Assembly: GCA_023091665.1 (NCBI GenBank)
Contig: JALJCQ010000013.1
Coordinates: 992,001 to 1,056,000 of the forward strand
DNA from: Pythium myriotylum
Taxonomy: Eukaryota; Oomycota; Peronosporomycetes; Pythiales; Pythiaceae
Length of the DNA: 64,000 bases
Reading direction: 5' to 3'
This document shows positions 1 to 10,044 of this stretch, piece by piece. The position numbers were made by a program, and so were the translations under genes. Numbering within the stretch: the stretch's first letter is position 1; each line of letters begins with the position of its first letter. The notes below the pieces were generated by a model, which worked only from the letters and a program-made list of their open reading frames with translations, searched no databases and had not been told where the DNA came from.

Positions 1-3000
1 GTCGTAGGCCACGGCGAGCGAGCTGATGATGGCGTCGTGGGCGCGAGCGATCTCGTACACGGCCTCCTTGCCGGCGTCTTCGTGGAGCTTCCAGAAAAAG
101 AGCTTGCCGTTGGTCGTGCCGCCCACGGCGTACTCGCCGTCGCTGTCGAAGCACCGCACTTGGCCCGACGTGTTGACCTCGACGCGGTAGAGCTGCTCGC
201 CCGCGAGACTCAGCTGCAGCAGTTCGTTCTCCAACGTCATGCACACGAACGTCGCGCTCGAGCTTGCAAAGCAGACAGATGCCACGTCGCCGCGACGGTC
301 CGGACTCACTTTGAGCTCGCGGTGGAACTCGCTCGTGCTCAGATTGAGCAGGTACACGACGCCATTGCGCGCTCCGGCGGCCGCCCACACGCTGTCGGGG
401 CTCACGTCGAGACAGAGAATGGCCTCGTCGCACTCGAGAAACGTCTTGATGGGCGACGCCACGAGGTAGTTCTCCGTGTACCGCCAGTACTTGATCGTCG
501 AGTCCCACGAGCTCGTGAGGAAGCGGTCGTCGCCGACCGTGCACAGCGCCGAGACGCCGTCCGAGTGCGCGAAGACACGGTCGAGCTCTTTGCCCGTCTC
601 GAGCGAGTACATGTACACGCGGTTGTCCCAGCACCCGACGAGTAGCCGCGTCTCGTCCGGAGACACGTCGCAACAGGACAGCGCCGCCCTGGCCGTGAGA
701 TCGGTCGCGACGCTGCCGTCGACCACGCGCGAGGCCTTGACGCAGCTGTGTTTACACGTCGAAAAAAGCGTCGCGTTGTCTCTCGAGAGCACGGTGCTCG
801 TGACCTCGCCTGAGTGCAGCGGCAGCGGCGTCGCTGACCTCCAGTGCCACTGGGACGCACTGCCCTGGCGCTTGAGCTTGGATCGCCAGTGCCACTTTTT
901 CGGAGGCTTGCTGTTGTCGACGCCACCCCAGAATTGGACTGCGAGGTCACCGATGGCACGCGGCACCTGGACGAGCGGCTGGTGGATGCATTGGAACAAC
1001 TGCAGCAGTAAGCTCGGTTGCGAATGCTTGCGAGTAATCTTGTCAACGTCCGACTTGGATCGCACCGTCCGCAGCTCGATGGCATTTCTCCCTCGCTGAG
1101 TACGCTCGATGGGCGGGTACGACGTCGTGCGTATCCGTGGCTTACGAAGTCGCGGCGAAGGGATGAGGTCGGGTGTGGCGACCTCAATCTTGGCCTCGCT
1201 CTCTTTCCGCGAAGGGTGGGGCGTTGAGAACAGCAGCTTCGGCGTCTGGCCGAACTCCTGGATCTGCGACTCAATGGAACATTTCTCGACTGGGTCCGTG
1301 ACGGTCTCGAGGTCGATAGCGCCCTCGTATGATAAATAGTAGAACACTAGACAGAAAACAAGTCGGGGGAACGTTAGTGAAGACCTTCACATGGTATAGG
1401 CACGAAATACGCACAGTTGTTGGCCTTCTCAGCCTCTTCGCCTTGCTGCTTGTAGCCGAAGATGAGATCGATCCACTCGTGCAAGTGCTGTGAGACGTAC
1501 TCGCTCTCAAGAGCTTCCCGATTCTTGCGCACAAAATCGATCGGGGATCCGTACGCCCAAGGCGGCAGTATCACATCGCCCACTCGTTGCAAGTTCTGTG
1601 TTGTGCCAAGGTCCAGTTGCTGGTGGTTTGTGAGCCAGTCTTCCGGCGAGATGGATGTGTCGTAGAACTCCGGGATGAGCTCCTTGACGTCGGTGTGGTT
1701 CGTTGTGCAGCCTTCCCAGGTCACTTGGATGCTTCGGAAGAGCCGATCGGCGGCGTCAAACTTGCCGCCTTGAAGGCAAAGCATTTGCTTGGGCACCATG
1801 CGCACGAGGTAGTACAAAACATAACCAGGCGTCGAGTAGTGGGTCCCGTAGAGGAACGGGGGCGGTATGCCTTCCGCCTCTTCGCCCCTCGGCATCACTT
1901 CATACCGCATGCGGAAGTACTCAAGACGGTCTTCGTTCAGCGCTCCGATCGGCTTCGAGAGATCGCGAAACACGTTTGGGTCCGTCAGGTCGAGTTTCTC
2001 GCTCGTGTAGTCTCTGAGGACCCACGGGAAGACTGGATACTGCGTGAGATCGTTCTTCGTGCGGCCGGCCGCATTGTTCAGGAACATTAAATAGTCAAAA
2101 TTCGACAGCTCACCGCGCTGCCACCTATGCATCATCTCCTCCAAGTTTGACCGCTCAAATCGCGCGAGCGTCGGCTGCTCTACTAGCAGCTCGTAGATGT
2201 CGTCGCGGTCTTTCCGCGATCGGAACGAAAAAAAGAAGCTCTCGCCAGTCTTCAAGTAGATCTCCAGTCCTGTTTGCCGGAGTAAGTACCTACGCTTGTA
2301 CAGCTGCTCGATAGCCGTGTAGTCCCAGTGGAGGATCGGGTGGGCCACGTTGTTGAGGCGTGCTGGCTGGAAGTATATCCTATCGAAGTCATAGCACCAG
2401 TCAGCCACTCGGTGATTATCTCAACTCGTCAGGAGTAATACCGTTGGTCTGTGAGCTCGATGCACCCTGGGTAGTTTACCAGCGGCTCGATTCGCGTCAC
2501 AACACGCCCTGGCGAGAACAATAGCCGCTCGCGAAAGTCTACGAGCCAGCTTGGATCGAACTCGACGAGGCGCCTTGGCGAGAGCACCGACTGAAGCAAC
2601 TGCTCTTCTTCCGCCTTGTTCATGCTCCGCCTCGGCCGATTAGCGACGTCGAAGATCGTCTGAAGGCTCTGCAAGAAGAACTCGGCACTCGAGTACGTGA
2701 GCGAGAACATGAACGAAGCCCTGTTGTCGCGCTCGCCAGCCAGGTCCCTGACTATGTACGGGTGATCGATGCCTCGCTCGCGCATCTCGATGACGCTTGC
2801 GACTCGAACCACCACGAGCTTTTCTCCGTTCGAGGCGTCTTCAAACTCTATCATCATCGGGAACTCGCGCATCACGCGGTACGGGAACCGCAGGATCGGC
2901 GCGAACAGGTCGTTGGGCACGAAGAAGAGTCCGCGCGTGCACACTTTGAGCCGGCCCTGGACCCGACTGCGCCACGAATCCACTATCAGGCACTGCAGTT

Positions 3001-3243
3001 TCTCTCTTCTACAGCCATGATTTTTTTGCATTGCACATACCGGTGCGAGGCCAGCCGCGGCTCCATATACCGGAACGCGCTGTAATCCTAATCGACCCAA
3101 CTAAGTGAGACCGTGGCTCCTCGCGAGCGAGATCCTTTGTTGCGTATACCAACCTCGAGAAAGTACTCGCCGTCCTCGAGCAGCAGCAGGTCGAAGCGCG
3201 CGGCCTGCGGGGCGCGCAACTGGCTGCTGCGCCGCGTCCACAT
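1..3243 (-). CDS. FAN/NSMAF-like BEACH-WD40 protein (partial, C-terminus off the window)
   Basis: Five exons are inferred: 3154-3243, 3041-3087, 2442-3008, 1415-2379 and 1-1346. They join in one frame and give about 1005 residues without a stop. The N-terminus (RFDLLLLEDGEYF) matches the start of animal FAN. Next come a GRAM-like region (exon 3), a PH-like segment spanning exons 3 and 4, a BEACH domain (exon 4, with YPVFPWVLRDY, FRDLSKPIGALN and EHLHEWIDLIFGYKQ-type signatures) and WD40 repeats (exon 5, e.g. TSSWDSTIKYW). FAN family proteins are cytosolic scaffolds that link receptors to sphingomyelinase and membrane traffic; that role here is inferred from the family. Donors are GTTGGT, GTATGT, GTATTA and GTGCGT; all acceptors are AG. 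The second intron (3009-3040) would be only 32 nt, so exon 2 is the least certain part. The last WD repeats lie beyond base 1. Confidence 0.9.
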
Positions 3244-4211
3244 CGCGTCGCTTAGGTATTATCGAGCGAGCAAATCCCACTCGCCGAAGAATACGCGGGT
3301 TTAGGAGGACACCGCAACTGACTGCCCGCGAGCATCCAGAATCGTAATATCGTCCTGCCTCCGCGGGTACATCGCGAGTTCTGCGAAAGTCTCGACCACC
3401 AAAACCCACCTCCCCTCACCCCACGCCACGCCACGCCACTCTTCTTTTCTTCGCCGCGTTGCACCGTGGTCATCTCTCGAGCGACCGTGGGATGGGGACA
3501 GCGTGCCGAACGTCGTTTGTGCATTTGTGTATGTATGTTTGTGCATTTGTGAGTGGAGGGGACCGCCTTTACTCGGGATGCCCACGGCGCATCGTGGTGT
3601 TCTCTGTTCGCGGGAAGCCTGCCCTCGCGTCGACTCGCGCTGACCCGACCACGCCCGTTGAGCAGCTCTTTTCGCAAGTCGCTCGTTGCAGAGCCGGGAA
3701 CGTGGCTACAGCCCCACGAGGCCATCCGCCACCCACGCGAGCGAGCGCGATCGGATGGACGCCGCGGTCGGCTCGGCTCGGGTCGGCGGGGACGAGACGA
3801 GCCACCGCGCGCTGGCGTCACCGGCGCAACTGGCAGTCGCCACTGCGCGCGCCAGCCACCGGCGCCAGCCACCCGCCAGCCATCACGCGCCGGGGTTCCC
3901 CACCGCGTATTTTTTCGCCCACCAACGTAGGTAACGTGGTCGATGCCAAAATCAGGTGATACGCATCTTGTACCATATGGCGCGTGTACCAAAACAAGGT
4001 AGGAAGCACAGGCAAACTGACGCCGCATGGAGCTCGGTCTCACCTGTTTCTGTACTTCAAAAAGTATCCGGCATAGAGTGATGGTCGTTGACCGCGGCCT
4101 TGGCGCCAGAGCCCTCGCCGTCGTGCGCACGCAGCGTGTCGCTCCCGCCCTGTCCACGAGCGCGCCGCCCAGCAGCTCCGGGCCTCGCCGTCATTTCTGT
4201 TTCGCGCGCCC
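3244..4211. other. Intergenic region, divergent promoters
   Basis: This 968-base stretch separates the divergent starts of the FAN-like gene and the first FYVE-pseudokinase gene, so it should hold both promoters. Open frames here have no recognisable domain and run across the GC-rich repeats in several frames at once. I see no clear motif that could be called a core promoter. Confidence 0.5.
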
Positions 4212-5701
4212 ATGGCCAAGACGCTGGGCGCGACCATGCGCGTGGGCGGCAAGCCCGCGACCCCGCGCGTGCTGAGCTTCAATGAGCTGCTCGCCAAGAA
4301 CGAATGGGTGCCCGCGACCGAGCGCGAGCGCTGCGCCGTCTGCGCGCTCAAGTACTCGCCCTTCCGCCGCAAGCACCACTGCCGCATGGTACGCTGGAAC
4401 GACAAGCGACGCTTCCCGCCACGGCGAAGAACGGAAAAAGGATGATCACATGGATGACTAACTGTCGATTGTTGCAAATGTAGTGCGGTGAAGTCGTGTG
4501 CGCCAACTGCACCATGAAGAAAGACGCGCTGTTGCCGATCCTCGGTATCTCCAAGGTCAAGATCTGCAAGCCGTGCGCTGTGACGGTGAACGACGACGGT
4601 TACACTCGACAAACCCCGCGACCCTCTGACATGTCGCTCACTGTCGAGAGCGGGCTCGACATCGACGTGACCCAGAAAGAGCTCGACGACCTTGAGGCCT
4701 TGCTCTCGCCGAGCAGCGCCAAGCTCAACAAAAAGAGCTTCACGAGCTGGAACGTCTCGGAGCTAAGCGTGCCGTGGTACCCGGCGAGCGAGCTCAAGGA
4801 AGTGCGTCAGCTTAGCCGTGACGAACATGCGAACGTATGGATTGTCAGCTACCAAGGATGTCGTCAGCTCGTGGCCAAGCGGCTCGCAAAGCATAACCGA
4901 ACGGAACAATCCGCTGCGGATTTCATCAACGACATCAAACTCGTTTCCAAGCTCCAGCACCCGCGAATCATCGAGCTGGTCGGTGCGTCCTGGACAGCCG
5001 ATCGCGATTTCCAAGCTCTCTTCGAGTACCTGCCAGGGGGAGACCTGCGCGCCTACTTGGACGCTACGGCATCCAACGCCTTTGCGACTCCGCAGAGACA
5101 GATCGAGAAGCTTCGCATTGCGTTAGACATAGCCGAAGCGCTAGCGTATGTGCACTCGTTGGAAGAGCCGCTTCATCATCGAGCACTCGAATCCAGGAAC
5201 GTGCTCTTGACAGCTGATAGACGAGCGAAAATCGGTGGGTTTGGAGCTGTCCGGGTAGAATTAGCGGCTACCACGACCATTGGAGGTTCGGAAGTCGCTC
5301 GATGGCTCGCGCCTGAAGTCATCAGCGACAGCAGCTCGTACGACTCGTCCTGCGATATCTACTCGCTCGGCGTGATTCTGACCGAGCTCGACACCCATAT
5401 GATCCCGTTCAGCGATTGCCACGGCCCACAAGGTAATATCCTCCCGACCGTCGCGATCCTCTTCCTGGTCTCACTCGGCCAGGCCAAGCCCTCCATGTCG
5501 ACCGACTCTCCACCTGAGATCCGCCAGCTGGCAGACGAGTGTCTCTCCTTCGATTCGGACAAACGACCGACAGCCATCGAAGTCGTCGCTCGCCTACGCA
5601 GTTTCATCCGCACGATGGGGCTCGAGAACGCGCTCGAGGCCGGCAAGACCCCGCAACAGCAGCAGCAAGGCATCGTGCTGGTGGAGGAGGCCTTCATCTG
5701 A
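4212..5701 (+). CDS. FYVE-type zinc finger plus pseudokinase protein, copy 1
   Basis: Two exons, 4212-4388 and 4484-5701, give 464 residues. The 95-nt intron (GTACGC...TAG) splits the zinc finger between HHCRM and CGEVVC. Eight cysteines (41, 44, 57, 60, 65, 68, 87, 90) with the core RRKHHCRMCG fit a FYVE domain, which in the family binds phosphatidylinositol 3-phosphate on endosomes; the WxxD motif is degenerate (WVPA). A kinase fold follows (about residues 165-430). The lysine motif is kept (LVAKRL), but the glycine loop is absent, HRD reads HRA and DFG reads GFG with a preceding Gly, so catalysis is unlikely. A scaffold or regulatory role at membranes is inferred. The next gene downstream is a tandem paralogue. 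There is no in-frame ATG upstream of this start that keeps the frame open. Confidence 0.85.
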
Positions 5702-7329
5702 CGGTGCGCACACGCGTCTCATGGGATATAGTAACTTAAGCGAGGGATCAGTAGAGATAAGAACGTCCGGGTCGCAACGGACGTTCATACAGTATTTGGC
5801 AGATAAAAACCTGTCTTCATCCATGTTCGCGCGCCAACAACGTGGAAGGACGCGACTGCGACTTGTCCTCGATGACGTCCCTTGAGAGACCAACAGCGTC
5901 CCACCAAGTGGAGTGGTTTCTCATCTGAGAGCTCCAGGTTGGCACGGTCAATTTACCAGGGCAAAGAACACTGTCTTACTACATCTCAGGTCAGTGCTAG
6001 TATGCGTGCCAAAAGCTCCTGGTACTCTTGTGCTTCCACGTGTCAGTGCGAGTGCTCTCTCATGGCTTGAGAGGACCGACGAACGGCAGATGGTTAGTGG
6101 CGTGATTTATAAGTTACGTTTGACGAGCGATCTGCAATAAAATACGGATCGCTCGTCAAACGTGGCATATGGGGAGGACTTCTCTCCATCTCGCCATAAC
6201 TGAACTCAAACGGAGTGGGTACGCAAGCAACCTTCCAGGCACGTTCTAAGGCAGCTGAGTTGGGGTCTCGCGTAGCCATGTCTCGTCCAGCAAATTGGAG
6301 CGGAAGAAGCCTTTTCGAACACTTTCGAAGAAACCCCGTGCGCAGAATGAGTTGAGCGAGAACCTGGCCTCCTCTTGCTTCTCGCGCTTGTGTAGCTCAT
6401 GAACAGATTTACCTGAAGAATCCTCGCCATTGCTGTAATCTCGGAATGCCATGTGCAGAAATCGAATCCTGAGACCCGCGCGTGCGGCAAAAAGATTCAT
6501 GTTTGTTGAGCTGTCGGGGTGACCTCTCTGACACTCCAGCATTGTCACATGGTGCAAAAGATCAACACGTCTCGTCATATGTCTTCACACGAATAACTAC
6601 TGAATGCTCTCTCTCTCTCTCTGATCTCTGTTGAGTCATGATCACGCTGGTATGGCTCTACATCTTCAGCCTGGAAACACTCGTGATCAACACGTCGGGT
6701 GTCGCCAGTGAACTCTATTCCACCAAACCGATCGGCGTGACATCCCGCGTTCGCTCTCTCGCTCGGCATCAAAGAAAGAAAAGGAGGATGGAACTGCTCG
6801 TCAGTGAAGACTCGAGATTCGCCAGCCCACGAATGCCCACGGCCGTGCATCGCAGCGGAGATTCGCCTCTGACACGTCGAATCTTCTCGCCAACATACGC
6901 CAGGTGGTCGCATCCCACCCCAGTCAACAGTCGAATTCACAAAATAAGGTTCACTTTCAACAACTCATAGTCATCAATGATCCTTGAATATCACCTTATT
7001 TTGGAAGCAACTTGTACTGTCTCAGCTTCTTGTGGTACCATGTGAGACTCGGTCAGCCGGCGGCAGAGGTCTCCAAACGAAAGCATCAACGCTCGCTGCG
7101 GTGCTGCCACGCCCGCCTATCCCTTTATTTGCCTTCATATCTGCGGCCTCACAAAGCTTTCTCTCGATCGCAAACGCGGTTCCCATCGAGAGATACCGGA
7201 GGACGCAGAACCCGCTTCAACGAGGTTCTGCACTTGCGATTGCTTTCGCCTCGTCGTCGCTTCCCGCTCGAGCTGTCGCTGATCGGAGTGGATTGCAAGG
7301 ATCGCTAGCCTAGCACAAACGAGACTGCT
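5702..7329. other. Intergenic region between the two FYVE-pseudokinase genes
   Basis: This stretch is about 1.6 kb long. It contains the 17-bp inverted repeat listed separately and a (CT)n-like tract near 6605-6620. A 110-codon minus-strand frame at 6246-6578 starts with ATG and has no recognisable domain; it overlaps another open frame on the same strand, so I do not call it a gene. Nothing else is supported. Confidence 0.45.
6116..6163. repeat. Perfect 17-bp inverted repeat (hairpin, 14-nt spacer)
   Basis: ACGTTTGACGAGCGATC at 6116-6132 is followed, after a 14-base AT-rich spacer, by its exact reverse complement at 6147-6163. It sits in the gap between two tandem genes, 415 bases after the stop of the upstream one. 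It could be a transcript hairpin, a small-RNA source or the remains of a small inverted-repeat element; the sequence alone does not decide. Confidence 0.9.
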
Positions 7330-8862
7330 ATGGCGAACTCGAGCGTGCTACCGTTTGAGGCGCTCGCCAACCCGGATGACTGGGTCAAGGCCTCCTCGCG
7401 CAAGGATTGCTCCATGTGCTTCATCAAGTTTTCCACTTTCAAGCGTCGCCACCATTGCCGCGTCGTACGTGCAAAACCAAATCGCAACGTATTGTCTGCT
7501 GGAGGAGACGCCTCTAACGCATTTGCTTTGTACTGTGGATGGAACGAACAGTGTGGAGATATCGTGTGCGGAACCTGCTTTGTCAAGCGCAAAGCCAGCA
7601 TTCCGATGGTCGGCGTCATCGACGTCAAAGTTTGCTCCTCATGTGCCAACAATGAGCGCCAGATCCGCGCATCGCTCGCCAAAGCGTCCTCGGGCTCGAT
7701 TGACGACGGGTTCTCGGCGTCCGTAGACAATCGCTCGACCATTGGTGACTCGCGCTCGTCCACCTTCCTCAAACCGGCTTCGGACACGAGCAGCACGTAC
7801 TCATCATCCATCTTCAGCGTCAGCAGCTTTGACCTCGGATACTCGCCCAAGAGACGGAGCTCGTTGCATCGAGATGACACGATCGGCGATGAGATCGGCA
7901 GCGACCTGCCTCTACGCGAAATGAAGGACATCCAGGCGAAATGGCTCAAAATGGAAGAGCTCCACCCACTGCGACAGCTCAGCGCGAATACTGCGCGATA
8001 CGACATCTGGGTCATGCGTCACCAAGACGGAGAGATGCTTGTGTCGAAGCGTCTGAACACCGAGCACGTGACTGGCGAGTCGATTGAGCAGTTCATCGAT
8101 GTCATCGAGCTGGCAGCACAACTACGCCATCCCCACATCGTCGACTTCATGGGCGTCGCCTGGACTGCTGGCCATCGTATCCAAGCGCTTTACGAATATC
8201 TTCCTCGTGGAGATTTGCGCACGTTTCTCGATGCCACGGCGCGCGACGCGAAGACTCGTCAAGAGAAGAGTCCCCACAAACTGCAGATGGCGCTGGATAT
8301 TGCCGAAGCGCTTGTACATCTTCATTCGTTCAGCCCTCCACTGGTTCACGGCTCGCTGGACTCTGGCGAGGTTTTCTTGACCAAAGACTACCGCGCGAAG
8401 CTTGGCGGCATCGGGGCGACATCTCTTGACCGTGCCGGCAAGAAGTCTCGTCGATGGCAAGCACCTGAAGTTATTGGAAACGCCGGTGTCTACCTTACAT
8501 CCAGCGACGTGTACGCGTTCGGGGTGATCCTGTGCGAGCTCGATACCCACCAGATCCCTTACGCAGATTGCTTGGACTCGCAGGGCGAACCGCTTCCAGA
8601 AGACGAGATCGAGCAAATGGTCGCAAGCGGCGACCTTCAACCGACAATCTCCCGCGATTCCCCGCCCGAGCTTCGTAGCTTGGCGTCCGACTGCATGGCG
8701 TTCGACCCGAAGGACCGACCAACTGCTGTCGAGATCACGGTGCGGCTCCGCATGTTCATCCGGTCGTACGGCCTCGAGAGCAGCAGTGCCCGTGAAGACA
8801 AGAAGTACGATCTCGGCTTTTCGGCCTCAGCTCGGAGCCGCAGCGAAGGCCTGACGTTCTAG
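7330..8862 (+). CDS. FYVE-type zinc finger plus pseudokinase protein, copy 2
   Basis: Tandem paralogue of the gene at 4212. An 87-nt intron at 7465-7551 (GTACGT...CAG) sits at the same place in the zinc finger as in copy 1. It is in frame and stop-free, so unspliced reading gives 510 residues and the spliced protein 481. The eight finger cysteines are 27, 30, 43, 46, 51, 54, 73 and 76 with core RRHHCRVCG. A Ser-rich linker follows, then a kinase fold from about residue 185. The ATP-anchoring lysine is present (LVSKRL). The catalytic loop is HGSLDSGEVFL instead of HRDLKxxN and the DFG site reads GIG, so it is degraded further than copy 1. An endosomal, non-catalytic regulator is inferred. Copy 1 uses the same start context and intron phase. 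Confidence 0.85.
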   Translation: MANSSVLPFEALANPDDWVKASSRKDCSMCFIKFSTFKRRHHCRVVRAKPNRNVLSAGGDASNAFALYCGWNEQCGDIVCGTCFVKRKASIPMVGVIDVKVCSSCANNERQIRASLAKASSGSIDDGFSASVDNRSTIGDSRSSTFLKPASDTSSTYSSSIFSVSSFDLGYSPKRRSSLHRDDTIGDEIGSDLPLREMKDIQAKWLKMEELHPLRQLSANTARYDIWVMRHQDGEMLVSKRLNTEHVTGESIEQFIDVIELAAQLRHPHIVDFMGVAWTAGHRIQALYEYLPRGDLRTFLDATARDAKTRQEKSPHKLQMALDIAEALVHLHSFSPPLVHGSLDSGEVFLTKDYRAKLGGIGATSLDRAGKKSRRWQAPEVIGNAGVYLTSSDVYAFGVILCELDTHQIPYADCLDSQGEPLPEDEIEQMVASGDLQPTISRDSPPELRSLASDCMAFDPKDRPTAVEITVRLRMFIRSYGLESSSAREDKKYDLGFSASARSRSEGLTF

Positions 8863-10044
8863 GCGTGGACGAATTCCGATTGACGACGAAAGTGGCTTGG
8901 ATTGGACTGAACGATGAACGAGCACGTAGCGTAGACGCGGAGACAGTTTTTGCCTCGCTCCGCCCATTTTTAACTTATGAAGAAGATCTTTTCTGTCCCA
9001 CCCAGACGAATTGGGTGGACCAAAATTTTCGAGGGAGAGACAATGCGAACAATCAGAAGGTGATCAGATGTGTAGCTACTCGGAGTAGGCTCATAATTCG
9101 TTCCCGACGGTAATCGTCGTCACGAGTGATCAAGTGAGTGGTTGGTGGGAAGTGACTCGTTGCGACTTGCCACGAAGTTTGTCTCGCGTCCAACAGTCCG
9201 TTCGCCATTTGGGGGGGAAATCTCGAACTTTTAGCAAACTTCGCGAAGAGCAAGAACCAGATGTAGAAGATCTTCGTTGTGAAGTTACGAAGTCGGGCTG
9301 CTGAAGGCTGTTGAGTCCGTGACCCAATGATAAGAGGATATCCCGCGATCCAATCCTCCCTGACACGTTTGCGCGAACCCGCGTGAAATTGATGTCGCGG
9401 AAAAGCGTTTCGAGCGAGCAGATCAGCACGCTTTTCACCTGCGAATTACTAGGCACTAATCCAGGTGCGAAGTAACCAGAAGTTCAACTTTGCTGGCTTG
9501 GCAAGCGACAAATATGGTCTCAATCGTCAAGACATCACGCCGATCCTGTGGCTGGTGGGTTAGCCACCACCCACACCTGCTTCCTATGGATCCTTGCGTG
9601 TGCTCAACGATCGTTTGGCCCCCCCCCGTCGCCTCGCACACGACAAACACGAGCCTCGCTCTTGCTCCACAGAGCTTATGGGTACACCCACCAAAGTGAA
9701 ACCGCTTTGCAAAGTGGGTGGTGATGGGCCGACGGCCGCCGGCCAGTCGATCGCGGCGGACCTCGTCGACAAGATGTTGCAGAAAGATCGCGCTTCGTCG
9801 CCAACTTCGTCGGCGCCACCCATCGCTGCCGTCGCTACTCTCAACTGTAATGGCTTCTCCTCTCAAAGTCAATACTTTCGTCGTAGCTCTTCACGCGAGA
9901 TGGCTACATTGGACCATCACTCCGATACATGTCCCACGACTGTCGCGGCGCCACCGTCGAGAGGTCGGGGAGGGCACTCGCGCGAGGGAGCTCCCCAATG
10001 GCTCTCCAAAAACGGGCTGACCGCAAGAACACAGACGCCGAAAA
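8863..10044. other. Intergenic region, no gene seen
   Basis: About 1.2 kb between the second FYVE-pseudokinase gene and the first RNI-like gene. Several open frames overlap each other on both strands without domains. A long plus-strand frame (9594-10355) runs into the RNI-like gene in the wrong frame and is a shadow. Confidence 0.5.

Noticed and set aside
402..1274. 290-codon minus-strand frame within the FAN-like gene
   Set aside because: Arg/Ser-rich product in a shifted frame; the WD40 reading in the other frame is open over 1-1346 and matches the family.
5432..5482. Intron (GTAATA...CCAG) inside the first pseudokinase
   Set aside because: Removal of 50 bases breaks the frame, and the translated stretch aligns without gaps to the paralogue.
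6246..6578. 110-codon minus-strand frame with ATG
   Set aside because: No domain or supporting context, and a competing frame on the same strand; left as uncertain.
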